A stretch of 64,000 nucleotides of DNA, taken from the NCBI GenBank assembly GCA_026874595.1, contig CM049309.1:74694426-74758425 (forward strand), read 5' to 3'. Both the position numbers and the translations under genes were made by a program. The notes under the pieces were generated by a model. That model saw only the letters and a program-made list of their open reading frames with translations. It did not search any database and was not told the DNA's origin. Below are positions 53,501-59,095 of the stretch, one piece after another (position 1 is the first letter of the stretch; every line of letters starts with the position of its first letter). The DNA comes from Sipunculus nudus. Its lineage: Eukaryota; Annelida; Sipuncula; Golfingiida; Sipunculidae.

Positions 53501-56454
53501 GGCCTTCATGATCAGAATGTCCTGACCATAATCAACACTTACAGTGTTAAATTAAGCATTTCATTTTGTGTCTGAAGCTGCAAATGCAAGACTTTATTGT
53601 TGCATATTTATTTATAATGTGACTCACACCAAGTCACAAGTCTTCATTAATTTGATTCATTCTCTTTGTAAGCTTATATTTAAGTGCGTTTCACTTAAAC
53701 ATATTATGATGAAATTTCACTCTTCTTTTGAACCGGGAGGATGTTACATGTTTAAATAATACAGCCCTCGTTGCGCAAAATAGTTTCCCGGTATGGTCCC
53801 TGATGTGGTGACGTCACTTGTATAGTTCACCTGGAATAAAGCTGTTTTGTTCTTGCCACGGACTTTCAGAAGTGTTTTAACAGATATCATTATAAATATT
53901 TTCCAGTAGAGTTTCTCACCTGAATTAAATTCTTGGCAAAACCCTCACAGCATGTGACTTCTGACCTCATTAAATATGTGACACTTGCAGGGCCCTTGTT
54001 TCATATAGTTAGAATTATGGTTGTATTATTTGTATTGTAACTAGTGTGATCTCTTTTTCCACAGGTCCAGCAGCAGTGGTCCAGTTTCAGATCTGGGAGC
54101 GTGGAGACGTTGACATGAAGCAGCTGACAGATAAACTTATTGCTGCCATGAAACACGCTGTTTGTGACATCGTTATGGAGTACCGACTGTTAACAGCCCC
54201 ACTGTGTGAGCCACCTGAACACTATGCCCGCGGCACTGACTCGCCACTCCATTCCGCTCCACCTTCTCCCGTCCCAACTACCATACAAGGTAACTGAAAT
54301 ATCTCTAAACAATCTCTATTGGCATGGACAGCTTTCACATTCAGCTTGTCTCATCAGCCCCCTATTAATCCTCTGTACAGTCACTCTGTGTTAACCATGC
54401 ATTATTGTTGTTGCTGATGCACATAATATGCAACTTATTTAGTTTGCCCAGTGTCACTGAGCAAAAGGCAAGTTATAAAGTACAATCAGGTAAGGATCAG
54501 TGTCCACAGACCTCTCTACTGTGCCATGATATGCATATATGATCATTTGATGGTTTCTACTATTTTCATGCAGAAGTAACAAAGCTGGACTTAAAATACA
54601 TTATACAATGCTGCAATGTATCTTACTCTGTTATGCCCCTCTGTCAGTTTAGCTCATATATTTCACAGATATGTTTTATTACTTAATTGCCATTGGTAAG
54701 TTCTGTGCATATATTTATACTAGTCAACAAATACAATAACCAACATGTATGTGCTCCTTGGGCTTAAAAATTGAAATTACCTGTAGTCATGGGGGGTGGG
54801 GGGGGGGGGGAAGAATTGTTCCAAAAAGTGCAGTGGAGAGGCATATGGTGGGGACTGTACACATTATTTTAATTTGCTTGGGAATCTCCGGATCTCATTT
54901 TATAATGTGATTATTTCTTCCTTCAGTTCATTGAATGAACTCTCACTTAATTCTCTTGAGTGATTTTTCATAATTCAATATTTATTCTCCATCTAGTTTT
55001 CACATGCCTGGACATTTTATCGATACATATCCATATTTTTTTCTTGTCATGCTCAACGTTATTATCACTGTGTGCCTCGTGTTTCTTTGATGTTCTAGCA
55101 GTACTTTTTGATCAGCAACCTTTACTCACATTTCCCAAATAGATATTAACATTGAAACAAGTGTTATATGTTTAAGGTATTTTAGTGCTCTTTATAATAC
55201 ACAATATTGATTTGCCGCAGTGCCTACTGTCAGCCGACCTTGCTTTATGTGTTTCAATTTTAGATATTTTATGAATCATAATGTGTAATGTTAAAATAAT
55301 TTTGATGCTTCATTTGTTTGAATGTTGTGTAAGCTACCAATGCATGATTTATTTAAATGGGAAATTTGCTGATATTGTTTCAAAGGTAATTTTTGTAAAT
55401 AAGACTTACTTTCATTTCATCAATGAAATATATAGATCCTATTTAATTTTGGCAGTCTCAGCATATCAACCTTTGAACACAAGTTTAGACGAAGTCATAG
55501 GAAATTTTTCCAGGAAGTTCCATATACATTTTCATGTGGTATTTAGTCATTTAATGGAATATGACACCTTATGTAAAATAACTTAATATAAATGATGACA
55601 TTGCAGGTGTTTTTTTCTGCCACCCAGCATACTAATAAATGGATGCTACATTTTCTTGATATTACCATATTTTGTTGTGTGTTATTTTTCAGTGTTGTTC
55701 ATATATATCTCTTGTTGCTTATTAGAACAAGAGATAATAGAAAGCCATCCATAAGAGTGTCTCCAATAGACTGTCATTTTAATAGTCAATATTGATAGTG
55801 TAATTTGTAATGTCTTTCTCACAGCTTTTACAAAAAGTTAAGGTAGCAGGATTTGGAAAAACCTGCTAATTCAAAATCAACCAAAAATTTAAGATTAATA
55901 TTAGACCCTTACATTACATATCATTTTTAACCTGATTGTGATTTTGCTGATGGTATACACATTTTTCAAATGTATCCAATTTCATTACCAAGTAACAGCA
56001 AGCTATTTTTTGCAGGTTCATTCTACATGACAATTTCTAAAAAAAAAATGATTTTTTCCTCTAACAGAATTGGCATAGTCTTTTGACCAAGAATGGGCAG
56101 TATTTATTTCAGACAAATGAATCTCAACTCTCCAGTTTGAAATTTGTTGAATGATATTTCAAATAAAAGAAATACAGAAAGCTGGTGGTTTAATTAAATG
56201 CTGTAGCCTATGTACAGCATTATGTAATAGATCAGTATTCACATAAATATTTTTATATATAACTAAGCCTATATAATTGATTGATTGACAATACTCAAAC
56301 TATTAGGGGCACTCTTTGGTTGAATCTAGAGTAAATAGAGAGTAGTTACTGACCAGAGTATATCCTTGTTGTCCCCAGTGTATGTTTTCTATATGTGCTT
56401 ACCTTGTGTACAATATAGCACGCAGACTTAGGAGGAGCAAACCTGGAACCCCTG
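26451..56454 (+). CDS. SZT2: SZT2-like KICSTOR scaffold gene, 24 exons, 5' and 3' incomplete
   Basis: Partial gene of 24 exons (A-X), listed singly below. Every exon is flanked by AG and GT (one GC), and each intron phase matches its neighbour, so the joined frame is open for about 2,320 codons. I assign SZT2 from resemblance to the vertebrate protein in several blocks: FWLIMRIHQDHV (exon M), NLYETRMCEQLL (O), FACECVKQVEFNLHPRL (P), VLNPFSVNNRQNMFV (Q) and MEYRLLTAPLC (W). SZT2 is known as the KICSTOR subunit that links KPTN/ITFG2/KICS2 to GATOR1 on lysosomes and so dampens mTORC1. Vertebrate SZT2 is about 3,400 residues, so about 1,000 N-terminal residues are missing here. Long Ser/Lys/Glu-rich stretches in exons C, D and K look disordered and lineage specific. 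The name comes from recalled family resemblance, not a search. Confidence 0.78.
26934..27195 (+). repeat. 131-bp tandem duplication containing the exon B acceptor
   Basis: Copy 1 (to 27064) and copy 2 (27065-27195) both contain tagaaagatgta, taagtaaaaattattgtt, ctcttataca and ttgctgtag. Copy 2 provides the real 3' splice site of exon B; copy 1 keeps an equivalent AG at 27063-27064. Confidence 0.85.
27196..27335 (+). CDS. SZT2: SZT2 exon B
   Basis: Acceptor ttgctgtag, donor GTGAGT. One base completes the split Gly codon, then CPLSARVDSLSD and VSFPFDIMLLVSRCQQVEM follow; leaves in phase 1. The hydrophobic FPFDIMLLVSRCQQ segment looks like folded core. I see nothing else in the following 842-bp intron. 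Confidence 0.75.
28178..29314 (+). CDS. SZT2: SZT2 exon C, large, mostly low-complexity
   Basis: Acceptor tttgtag, donor acag/GTAAGA, phase 1 in and out, about 379 codons. Starts AKETTENPEGSVPAEQNQ and has a helical block (QIVQQLEDLHERSLHLSDRE). Most of the rest is rich in Ser, Gly, Lys and Arg and is probably disordered. An ordered island, SPSHIMLTFIPASYGDLCVL (around 28784-28843), resembles SZT2 core strands, so I keep it as coding although a short intron could be drawn around it. Intron 29315-29742 shows nothing notable. Confidence 0.75.
29743..30537 (+). CDS. SZT2: SZT2 exon D
   Basis: Acceptor ttgtttcag, donor ctg/GTAAGA, phase 1 in and out, 264 full codons. The first half is charged and disordered (RRRQHSGEQAKPG, SPLLKELSSKGDKQRS). 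From about 30136 it becomes an ordered SZT2-like block: IPIYVYNCPLNMVREQLVNK, then DIFLDFTFDSAEELTK. The end (KHCDAIAEKFLFAFASG) leads straight into exon E. Intron 30538-31079 shows nothing notable. Confidence 0.82.
31080..31329 (+). CDS. SZT2: SZT2 exon E
   Basis: Acceptor atcctgcag, donor ccag/GTATAT. Two bases complete Gly, then VYKSLQLGFSIHSQDVETVI and ICGHTSRFLEKLKLEQ; leaves in phase 2. A well-ordered, conserved-looking block. A TA-flanked DNA transposon begins only 41 bp after the donor (31371-32356), and a GT microsatellite lies further on (32511-32549) in the same 1,648-bp intron. Confidence 0.85.
31371..32356. mobile_element. TA-flanked TIR DNA transposon, non-autonomous (986 bp)
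   Basis: Starts CCGTATTTATTCCAATTTGG and ends with its near-exact inverse (..CCAAATTAGAATAAATATGG), with TA on both sides (31369-31370, 32357-32358). It lies in the SZT2 E-F intron. No transposase frame is visible. It carries a 5S-rRNA-like stretch near 31715-31775. TA target and ends suggest a Tc1/mariner-like or ISL2EU-like family; I cannot choose. Confidence 0.8.
31714..31775 (+). other. 5S rRNA-like internal promoter segment
   Basis: Contains AAGCTTAAACGACCCAGG then TTGGATGGGTGACCGC, close to the conserved internal control region of animal 5S rRNA (..AAGCTAAGCAGGGTCGGGCC.. and TTGGATGGGAGACCGC). Probably the head of a 5S-derived SINE or a 5S relic captured inside the transposon. Too short and diverged to be a working 5S gene. 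Confidence 0.5.
32511..32549. repeat. (TG)n microsatellite
   Basis: Pure TG run in the SZT2 E-F intron, outside the transposon. Confidence 0.95.
32978..33221 (+). CDS. SZT2: SZT2 exon F
   Basis: Acceptor tacacag, donor cacag/GTAATT. One base completes Arg, then EEQDSRSQALTSPPVNLA, LRFPMQSLTFECEITTPG and KFLDVVRSWFKPIQGAPEYF; leaves in phase 0. The frame also stays open upstream to 32763, but that part is intron: the acceptor fits the phase of exon E exactly. Intron 33222-33608 shows nothing notable. Confidence 0.85.
33609..33648 (+). CDS. SZT2: SZT2 exon G, 40-nt microexon
   Basis: Acceptor ttttccag, donor GTAAGT. Encodes EPQDVQGELDEAP and leaves in phase 1. It is needed to move from phase 0 (exon F) to phase 1 (exon H), which supports it despite its size. 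A TIR DNA transposon (33807-35224) sits in the following 2,023-bp intron; 35227-35671 is AT-rich with nothing recognised. Confidence 0.7.
33807..35224. mobile_element. TA-flanked TIR DNA transposon, non-autonomous (1,418 bp)
   Basis: Left end CCGTAAAATCTCCACTTAAA recurs inverted at the right end (ending ..TTTTAAGTGGAGATTTTACGG), with TA at 33805-33806 and 35225-35226. It lies in the SZT2 G-H intron. Both strands show only short frames; a 102-residue minus-strand frame (34239-34547) has no transposase motif that I can see. Confidence 0.85.
35672..35974 (+). CDS. SZT2: SZT2 exon H
   Basis: Acceptor atgtttcag, donor tctca/GTGAGG, phase 1 in and out. Contains NKLDETAEDDVFILTALSKK and PLFVHLMCSVRAKKGTF, ending VETLPTCLS, which continues into exon I as IIQDCLEGPEVDL. 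Conserved-looking and ordered at both ends. Intron 35975-36598 shows only a short AACAAGAG repeat edge near 36074. Confidence 0.85.
36599..36900 (+). CDS. SZT2: SZT2 exon I
   Basis: Acceptor ctttgtag, donor cag/GTATTG; two bases complete Ser, leaves in phase 0. Encodes IIQDCLEGPEVDLNELIITL and DLICLTLPGIVEEEL, a strongly SZT2-like block, then a Ser-rich linker. The 570-bp intron after it holds a short H2-family fragment at 37371-37435. Confidence 0.85.
37371..37435 (+). repeat. H2 5'-end fragment in SZT2 intron I-J
   Basis: tttgtgaacctgtgagttta and the following gggatggcacagcag resemble the H2 start at 18781. Only about 65 bp remain. Confidence 0.6.
37471..37656 (+). CDS. SZT2: SZT2 exon J
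   Basis: Acceptor ctgtttgtag, donor aaagag/GTAAAG, phase 0 both sides, 62 codons: IEWLLRDEIASSLLHTAPVT, then LQFVYGPDQSHVYFKE. Ordered and conserved-looking. Intron 37657-38379 shows nothing notable. Confidence 0.85.
38380..39921 (+). CDS. SZT2: SZT2 exon K, long insert with octapeptide repeats
   Basis: Acceptor ttatttgcag, donor tataag/GTAAGA, phase 0 both sides, 514 codons, by far the largest exon. The first 30 residues (YFERMDIPTHRLNKLGPYYY) are folded SZT2 sequence. Residues about 165-292 (38872-39255) are 16 tandem octads of the form K-x-T-E-L-x-Q. Then come an acidic/Ser stretch, a basic cluster (HKHRRRRLRRSKTEE) and a Pro-rich tail. The insert is probably disordered and lineage specific. 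Intron 39922-40592 shows nothing notable. Confidence 0.82.
40593..40788 (+). CDS. SZT2: SZT2 exon L
   Basis: Acceptor ttgttcag, donor gaag/GTAGCT; phase 0 in, phase 1 out. Ser/Thr/Gln-rich and probably disordered: SQEKITGGLQKGTSLPQTPT, ending SSRSSYGEE. Supported mainly by splice sites and phase. The following 246-bp intron is unremarkable. Confidence 0.7.
41035..41176 (+). CDS. SZT2: SZT2 exon M
   Basis: Acceptor accttttag, donor ccag/GTACTG; phase 1 in, phase 2 out. An acidic linker precedes PILPNFWLIMRIHQDHVDCY and FHTR, one of the most SZT2-like segments in the window. Intron 41177-41760 shows nothing notable. Confidence 0.85.
41761..41863 (+). CDS. SZT2: SZT2 exon N
   Basis: Acceptor gttacaacag, donor cag/GTCAGT; phase 2 in, phase 0 out. 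Encodes DTGNQMETEEFIQQKQLYGK then KIKNLCTQVNQ, a helical block continuing exon M's FHTR. The 1,038-bp intron after it contains the 36-bp tandem array at 42608-42850. Confidence 0.82.
42608..42850. repeat. 36-bp tandem array in SZT2 intron N-O
   Basis: Unit ggaatattgattatagaagc + atatgcattacaccat repeats about 6 times, fading upstream toward 42540. It stays open as a 12-residue peptide repeat (GILIIEAYALHH), but only because 36 is divisible by 3; it ends at a stop before the exon O acceptor. Confidence 0.92.
42902..43031 (+). CDS. SZT2: SZT2 exon O
   Basis: Acceptor ctgttatag, donor gatg/GTAAAC; phase 0 in, phase 1 out. Encodes KLLLENLYETRMCEQLLVPE and WTRHDRGFTGIQTKKID. Ordered and SZT2-like. 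A weak partial echo of its sequence (tagacatgataggggcttca, about 43108) lies in the following 502-bp intron. Confidence 0.85.
43534..43695 (+). CDS. SZT2: SZT2 exon P
   Basis: Acceptor gattaccag, donor agag/GTAAGT; phase 1 in and out. Acidic start DSDESDEDSKSGQYLADALQ, then PGHFACECVKQVEFNLHPRL and WLGQDGRSGMFR, a recognisable SZT2 block. Intron 43696-44432 shows nothing notable. Confidence 0.87.
44433..44535 (+). CDS. SZT2: SZT2 exon Q
   Basis: Acceptor tttgtttctcag, donor ctcag/GTAAGG; two bases complete Gly, leaves in phase 2. Encodes VQALRTVLNPFSVNNRQNMF and VIRDNLTNANFYLR, among the clearest SZT2 matches. Intron 44536-45483 shows nothing notable. Confidence 0.87.
45484..45581 (+). CDS. 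SZT2: SZT2 exon R
   Basis: Acceptor atgtattatag, donor cagtg/GTGAGT; phase 2 in, phase 1 out. Encodes LEESVSELKAQASTTSLESS then a Lys/Glu-rich linker. The first residues complete the FYLR strand and helix of exon Q. The following intron is only 171 bp. Confidence 0.8.
45753..45832 (+). CDS. SZT2: SZT2 exon S
   Basis: Acceptor gttaccatacag, donor cagt/GTAAGA; phase 1 in, phase 0 out. A short linker exon: VSRSSSVWSVVTGKKNLEQD then DESVGFS. Supported by splice sites and phase rather than conservation. Intron 45833-46369 shows nothing notable. Confidence 0.68.
46370..46490 (+). CDS. SZT2: SZT2 exon T
   Basis: Acceptor aatgtttcag, donor gttg/GTAGGA; phase 0 in, phase 1 out. A polar linker, then VEEKIVLSFHGICPVG, a strand pair typical of the SZT2 C-terminal third. 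Intron 46491-47112 shows nothing notable. Confidence 0.82.
47113..47481 (+). CDS. SZT2: SZT2 exon U (GC donor)
   Basis: Acceptor gagtcttttgcag, phase 1 in. Encodes EKFSSEFLKLLQKKLDDAVL, then MLQQFALGYYLRQHLLQWSH and DMFLYNRTKQTGGKG. Phase 1 out works only with the donor g/GCAAGT at 47482; the nearby GT would shift exon V out of frame. This is a GC-AG intron. Intron 47482-47989 shows nothing else. Confidence 0.85.
47482..47487 (+). promoter_or_regulatory. GC-type 5' splice site of SZT2 intron U-V
   Basis: Sequence gcaagt directly after ...ggcaagg. GC donors normally need a strong remaining match to the consensus, as seen here (AGG/GCAAGT). The downstream GT at 47486 gives phase 2, which does not fit exon V. 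Confidence 0.75.
47990..48160 (+). CDS. SZT2: SZT2 exon V
   Basis: Acceptor attttacag, donor ccag/GTAGTT; phase 1 in and out. Encodes LACIHLSFVDGKGNPIQLIS, KDTFDKHMFEGMVAVSEYDI. Ordered block. The following intron (48161-54064) is 5.9 kb because of the Ty3/gypsy insertion; without it and its duplicated target it would be about 1 kb. 48161-48954 and 53888-54064 show nothing else. Confidence 0.85.
48960..49100 (+). repeat. 5' LTR (141 bp)
   Basis: Starts TGTTA and ends TAACA, a perfect 5-bp inverted end. Contains a palindromic CRE-type site TGACGTCA at 49027-49034 and AATAAA at 49053-49058. Identical to the 3' LTR. Confidence 0.95.
49101..49112 (+). promoter_or_regulatory. primer binding site, tRNA-Leu type
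   Basis: TGGTGGCAGCGG directly follows the 5' LTR. It is the complement of the 3' end of animal tRNA-Leu (..CCGCUGCCACCA) over 12 bases, as used to prime minus-strand synthesis. Confidence 0.8.
49354..50240 (+). pseudogene. gag of the Ty3/gypsy element, broken
   Basis: The likely start is the ATG at 49354 (context accATGg, MANIAQSDSH). A capsid-like region follows (KWTKELETRLRYFRI, AQFHVKVRQQADKCQF). The C-terminal zinc knuckle CKKCGKTGHFAKKC at 50165-50206 has the C-x2-C-x4-H-x4-C pattern, preceded by a second Cys-rich segment. Breaks: a frameshift near 49735 and an in-frame TGA at 49901-49903. The protein would coat and package element RNA. Confidence 0.85.
50290..53462 (+). pseudogene. 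pol of the Ty3/gypsy element (protease, RT, RNase H, integrase), broken
   Basis: Protease-like site reads D-C-G-A (50378-50389) where D-S/T-G is usual. RT has FDLKNGYWHCQL and the catalytic I-A-D-D (51172-51183), one residue away from the usual YxDD. RNase H shows CDASQSGLGA and SDHKPL. Integrase has an H-x2-H/C-x2-C zinc motif (about 52270-52390) and the triad D 52464, D 52623, E 52731 with 35 residues between the last two (DDX35E). A basic C-terminal tail ends at 53462. Breaks: TAG 50462, frameshift near 50930, frameshift near 52110, TAA 52578, TGA 53148. Confidence 0.9.
53733..53741 (+). promoter_or_regulatory. polypurine tract
   Basis: ccgggagga ends directly before the 3' LTR, the expected place and strand for the plus-strand primer. 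Confidence 0.6.
53742..53882 (+). repeat. 3' LTR (141 bp)
   Basis: Identical to the 5' LTR by direct reading. AATAAA at 53835-53840 and TGACGTCA at 53809-53816 lie in the sense direction of SZT2, then target duplication gatat. Confidence 0.95.
54065..54289 (+). CDS. SZT2: SZT2 exon W
   Basis: Acceptor tttttccacag, donor caag/GTAACT; phase 1 in and out. Encodes PAAVVQFQIWERGDVDMKQL, KHAVCDIVMEYRLLTAPLCE, a clear SZT2 C-terminal block, then a Pro/Ser linker. The 2,129-bp intron after it is AT-rich with a poly-G tract near 54790 and nothing recognised. Confidence 0.85.
56419..56454 (+). CDS. SZT2: SZT2 exon X, 36-nt microexon (probable)
   Basis: Acceptor caatatag, donor cctg/GTAAGA; phase 1 in and out, giving ARRLRRSKPGTPG when joined. 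Small and basic, so it rests on good splice signals and phase only. It is the last exon I accept with moderate confidence before the right-hand repeats. Confidence 0.5.
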
Positions 56455-57175
56455 GTAAGATATACGCAAAGCATTTGAACCGGTTGACTGAATCTTCAGG
56501 GCAATGTCTAAGTATGGGTTGTGGCTGTATGAGAATGGCTTTAATTTGGGACTTTTTTCATCCCTCCTCTTTTCTCTTTATTCCTTCTCTCTGTGACATA
56601 AATGTGATATTATCATATGTGGTACTAAATAAGTGGTCAATTTTTTAATGGTTTGTAAAAAATAGTACTATTTTCTTTAGTTTATGGTGGTTTATCTGTT
56701 ATTTTTAGCTCAGCTGACTATAAGTCATCTGAGTTATAGTCGTGGTCCATTGTCCGTCATCCGTCCGTCCGTCCGTCTGTAGATGTGGCACGTTTTGAAA
56801 CCGTAAGACTTAGGGATCTAAAATTTGGCATAATGTTAGATGTCCCCAAGATCTCCTACCAAGACGAAAACTCGGTCTTTTAGACTTCGTTGCTTTGAGA
56901 ATATTAACGAAACCCTAAATTTTTATTAAAAACCTATTTTCACACTTCAGGACTGCCTAATATCAAAACCACTCATCTGTTTTTCCTCATATTTACCATA
57001 AATATTCCTCTATATAGTTCCTATGTACTTGCCAGAAATTAAGTGTGTTAAGTTTAATTTCTTTAAGTTATGTGCCTGAACATAATGGACTTAGTAAAAA
57101 TTCAGGAAAAATATTTACTTACTTAACATGAATTCTCAGCTTAAATTTTGAAACTAGAGTCTATTTTCCAAAGTA

Positions 57176-58284
57176 CAGTGCAGCCCGCTTATTGTCATAT
57201 CGGTGGTGCTTGCATAAATTATGATAATAACCGGGATGTGACATTATCCGGGCTTCATCATCAATGTACTTTGGAGTCCTAGAAGAAGCGTTATGTCTCG
57301 AATCATATTAGATAAATCATCAATAAACAGGAAACAGGAACGTTTATTAATATTTTTATTGCACAACGGCATATCAAATTATGTTAATGCACACCTGAAA
57401 ATTTATTTCCTGTAAGTTTTATGCTGCATGCCGCAATAACTGACAAAGATCGGACTTGCCAACAGACAGAGATGTAGCGTCTGGGTGATGAGGTAATATT
57501 TCTGGAGATATGTGACACAGTTATAACATTATTTGTAACAAACTACTTTACTAAATAATTCTTTGCCCGCCTATTGCGCCTTATTTTCCGGATATCTTAT
57601 TAATAACTCAAACATCAATGATCGTCTTTATGATAGGATTGTTCAGGGAGCAGACATGGTCATGCCATTGTCAACTTTCTGAAGTTTCGCCGCGATTTAG
57701 GTTTTTGACCGGGTATCTCCTCAAGTGCTCACAAATCCTCCAGCTTTTTGTTGAGCCTTAAAGGGGATTTCTAGTCGTAAGTAACGTTAAGAGCTTGTGC
57801 TTTATATCATTCTGGCAAAATGTCACTGAAGTTTAAACAGCGGCCTTTCAAATGCCAGGAGTTAATTATGTATGATATGTGATCGTAAACATCGCCCTTG
57901 TTTATGTACGAAGAAAAGAAATGATCTGGATTACCGTGGTATCTTAAGATGTTAATAAGCAAAGTGACGAGGAGTGAATCGCATGCATCACTGCACTTGC
58001 CTGCCGCACATAATTGGGAGATGCGATCGTTTGATACGCCTGACCGATTACAGACTCTTGGCCTCTTTAATTGCAGTGTCGGCGTTTGATGTGAAATAAA
58101 CTGCAAACTGGTTTCACTGTCAAGGGTTCCAAGCATGACAATAAATGGGATTATGACAATGTTCTATGATATTAAATGGTCAAATTTACCATTGTTTATA
58201 TAGGAAATGGTTTGGGATTTCAGATTTATGTGACAATAAGTGGGATTTTCTATTAACCGATATGACACAAAGTGGGCTTGACTG
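57176..58284. mobile_element. pogo/Tigger-like TIR element nested in H1 copy 3 (1,109 bp)
   Basis: Left end CAGTGCAGCCCGCTTATTGT and the inverse of the right end CAGTCAAGCCCACTTTGTGT agree closely, continuing as CATATCGGT on both, with TA flanks at 57174-57175 and 58285-58286. CAGT-type ends plus TA targets fit pogo/Tigger. A 109-residue minus-strand frame (57807-58136) shows no DDE transposase motif, so it is taken as non-autonomous. Confidence 0.82.
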
Positions 58285-58594
58285 TATATCGCTATGTTTA
58301 ATTAAGATTCAATTGTTTACCCAAAATTAGATCTGAATTTTGTAATTTTTTTAAGTTATTAGCATAAAAATAAAATCAGTACCTTAAATTTTGCCCAACT
58401 TTGACCATGGCACGTTTTTTCCTGTAAGTACCATTGATTTAATTTTCATAGCATATAAATATAAGTATCTAATTTGTTTTAATCTGAAATTTGAAAATTA
58501 AAGCTTGAAAATTAGGCAAGTTATTGATTTTTTTTAGGCTCAATTGTTGTCATTTGCTTTGATTACAGATTACAGATACAGGGTCCCACTCCAG

Positions 58595-58640
58595 GTTCTG
58601 ATTTGTTACAGTCACTGGGGGAGAACCCCTACTGTGACAG
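58595..58640 (+). CDS. possible SZT2 exon Y, 46 nt, inside repeat H1 copy 3
   Basis: Acceptor tcccactccag, donor gacag/GTGTAC; phase 1 in, phase 2 out, giving SDLLQSLGENPYCDR after exon X. Phase fits, but the segment lies inside a mobile-element copy and in the part that differs between copies. It could be a real exon, a captured fragment or chance. Confidence 0.25.
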
Positions 58641-59095
58641 GTGTACAATTATTCTCATATCACCACCCCCATATAATATGTATGTATGTTGTTAATTAGT
58701 TATATTTCAACTGTATACATTTCATAAAATAAAAAAATACATATATATTTAATAATATATATTATACAAAAAAATAGATTCAATTAAACAAAGTGTAAAC
58801 TACTGAAATGTCAACAGTTAATCAAAAAGCTAAATTACTAATGATCATGGTAATAGTACAGATCAATTGTTCACAAACTGCTCACATGCTTTAGTTTCAA
58901 CATTAGGAAACACGTGGTCAGGTCACAAAATATGATTTGCAACAATTTCTTGCTCATCAATACAAACCAATCATATAAACCAACCATGGCCTATATTACC
59001 TCTTCCTCTTACACTTTATCTCCATTTGATATTATTTTAGATTTTTACTTTCAAGGTCAACTTCAGCTAAGCACAGTGAACCATGGGTCCCTTGA

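Larger units (their letters stand above)
48960..53882 (+). mobile_element. Ty3/gypsy LTR retrotransposon, recent but broken
   Basis: Complete 4.92-kb element in an SZT2 intron, same strand as the gene. It has two 141-bp LTRs identical by eye, a 5-bp target duplication (gatat at 48955-48959 and 53883-53887), a tRNA-Leu-type primer site, a polypurine tract, and gag/protease/RT/RNase H/integrase order. No envelope frame is seen. RT before integrase places it in Ty3/gypsy (Metaviridae-like); it may be close to Mag or Steamer-type elements of invertebrates, which I cannot settle. Four in-frame stops and three frameshifts break the coding region. Confidence 0.95.
56707..59095 (+). mobile_element. 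H1 element copy 3, interrupted by a pogo-like insertion
   Basis: Starts AGCTCAGCTGAC with the inverse arm 5 bp on, then a GTCC run, and ends with CAGCTAAGC (59064), a small hairpin and gggtcccttg. It has one copy of the internal unit that copies 1 and 2 carry twice. 57176-58284 is a nested TIR element. Sequence 58540-59060 does not match the equivalent part of the other copies. Confidence 0.75.

Noticed and set aside
57807-58136. 109-residue minus-strand frame within the pogo-like element
   Set aside because: No transposase or other motif recognised; length is possible by chance.
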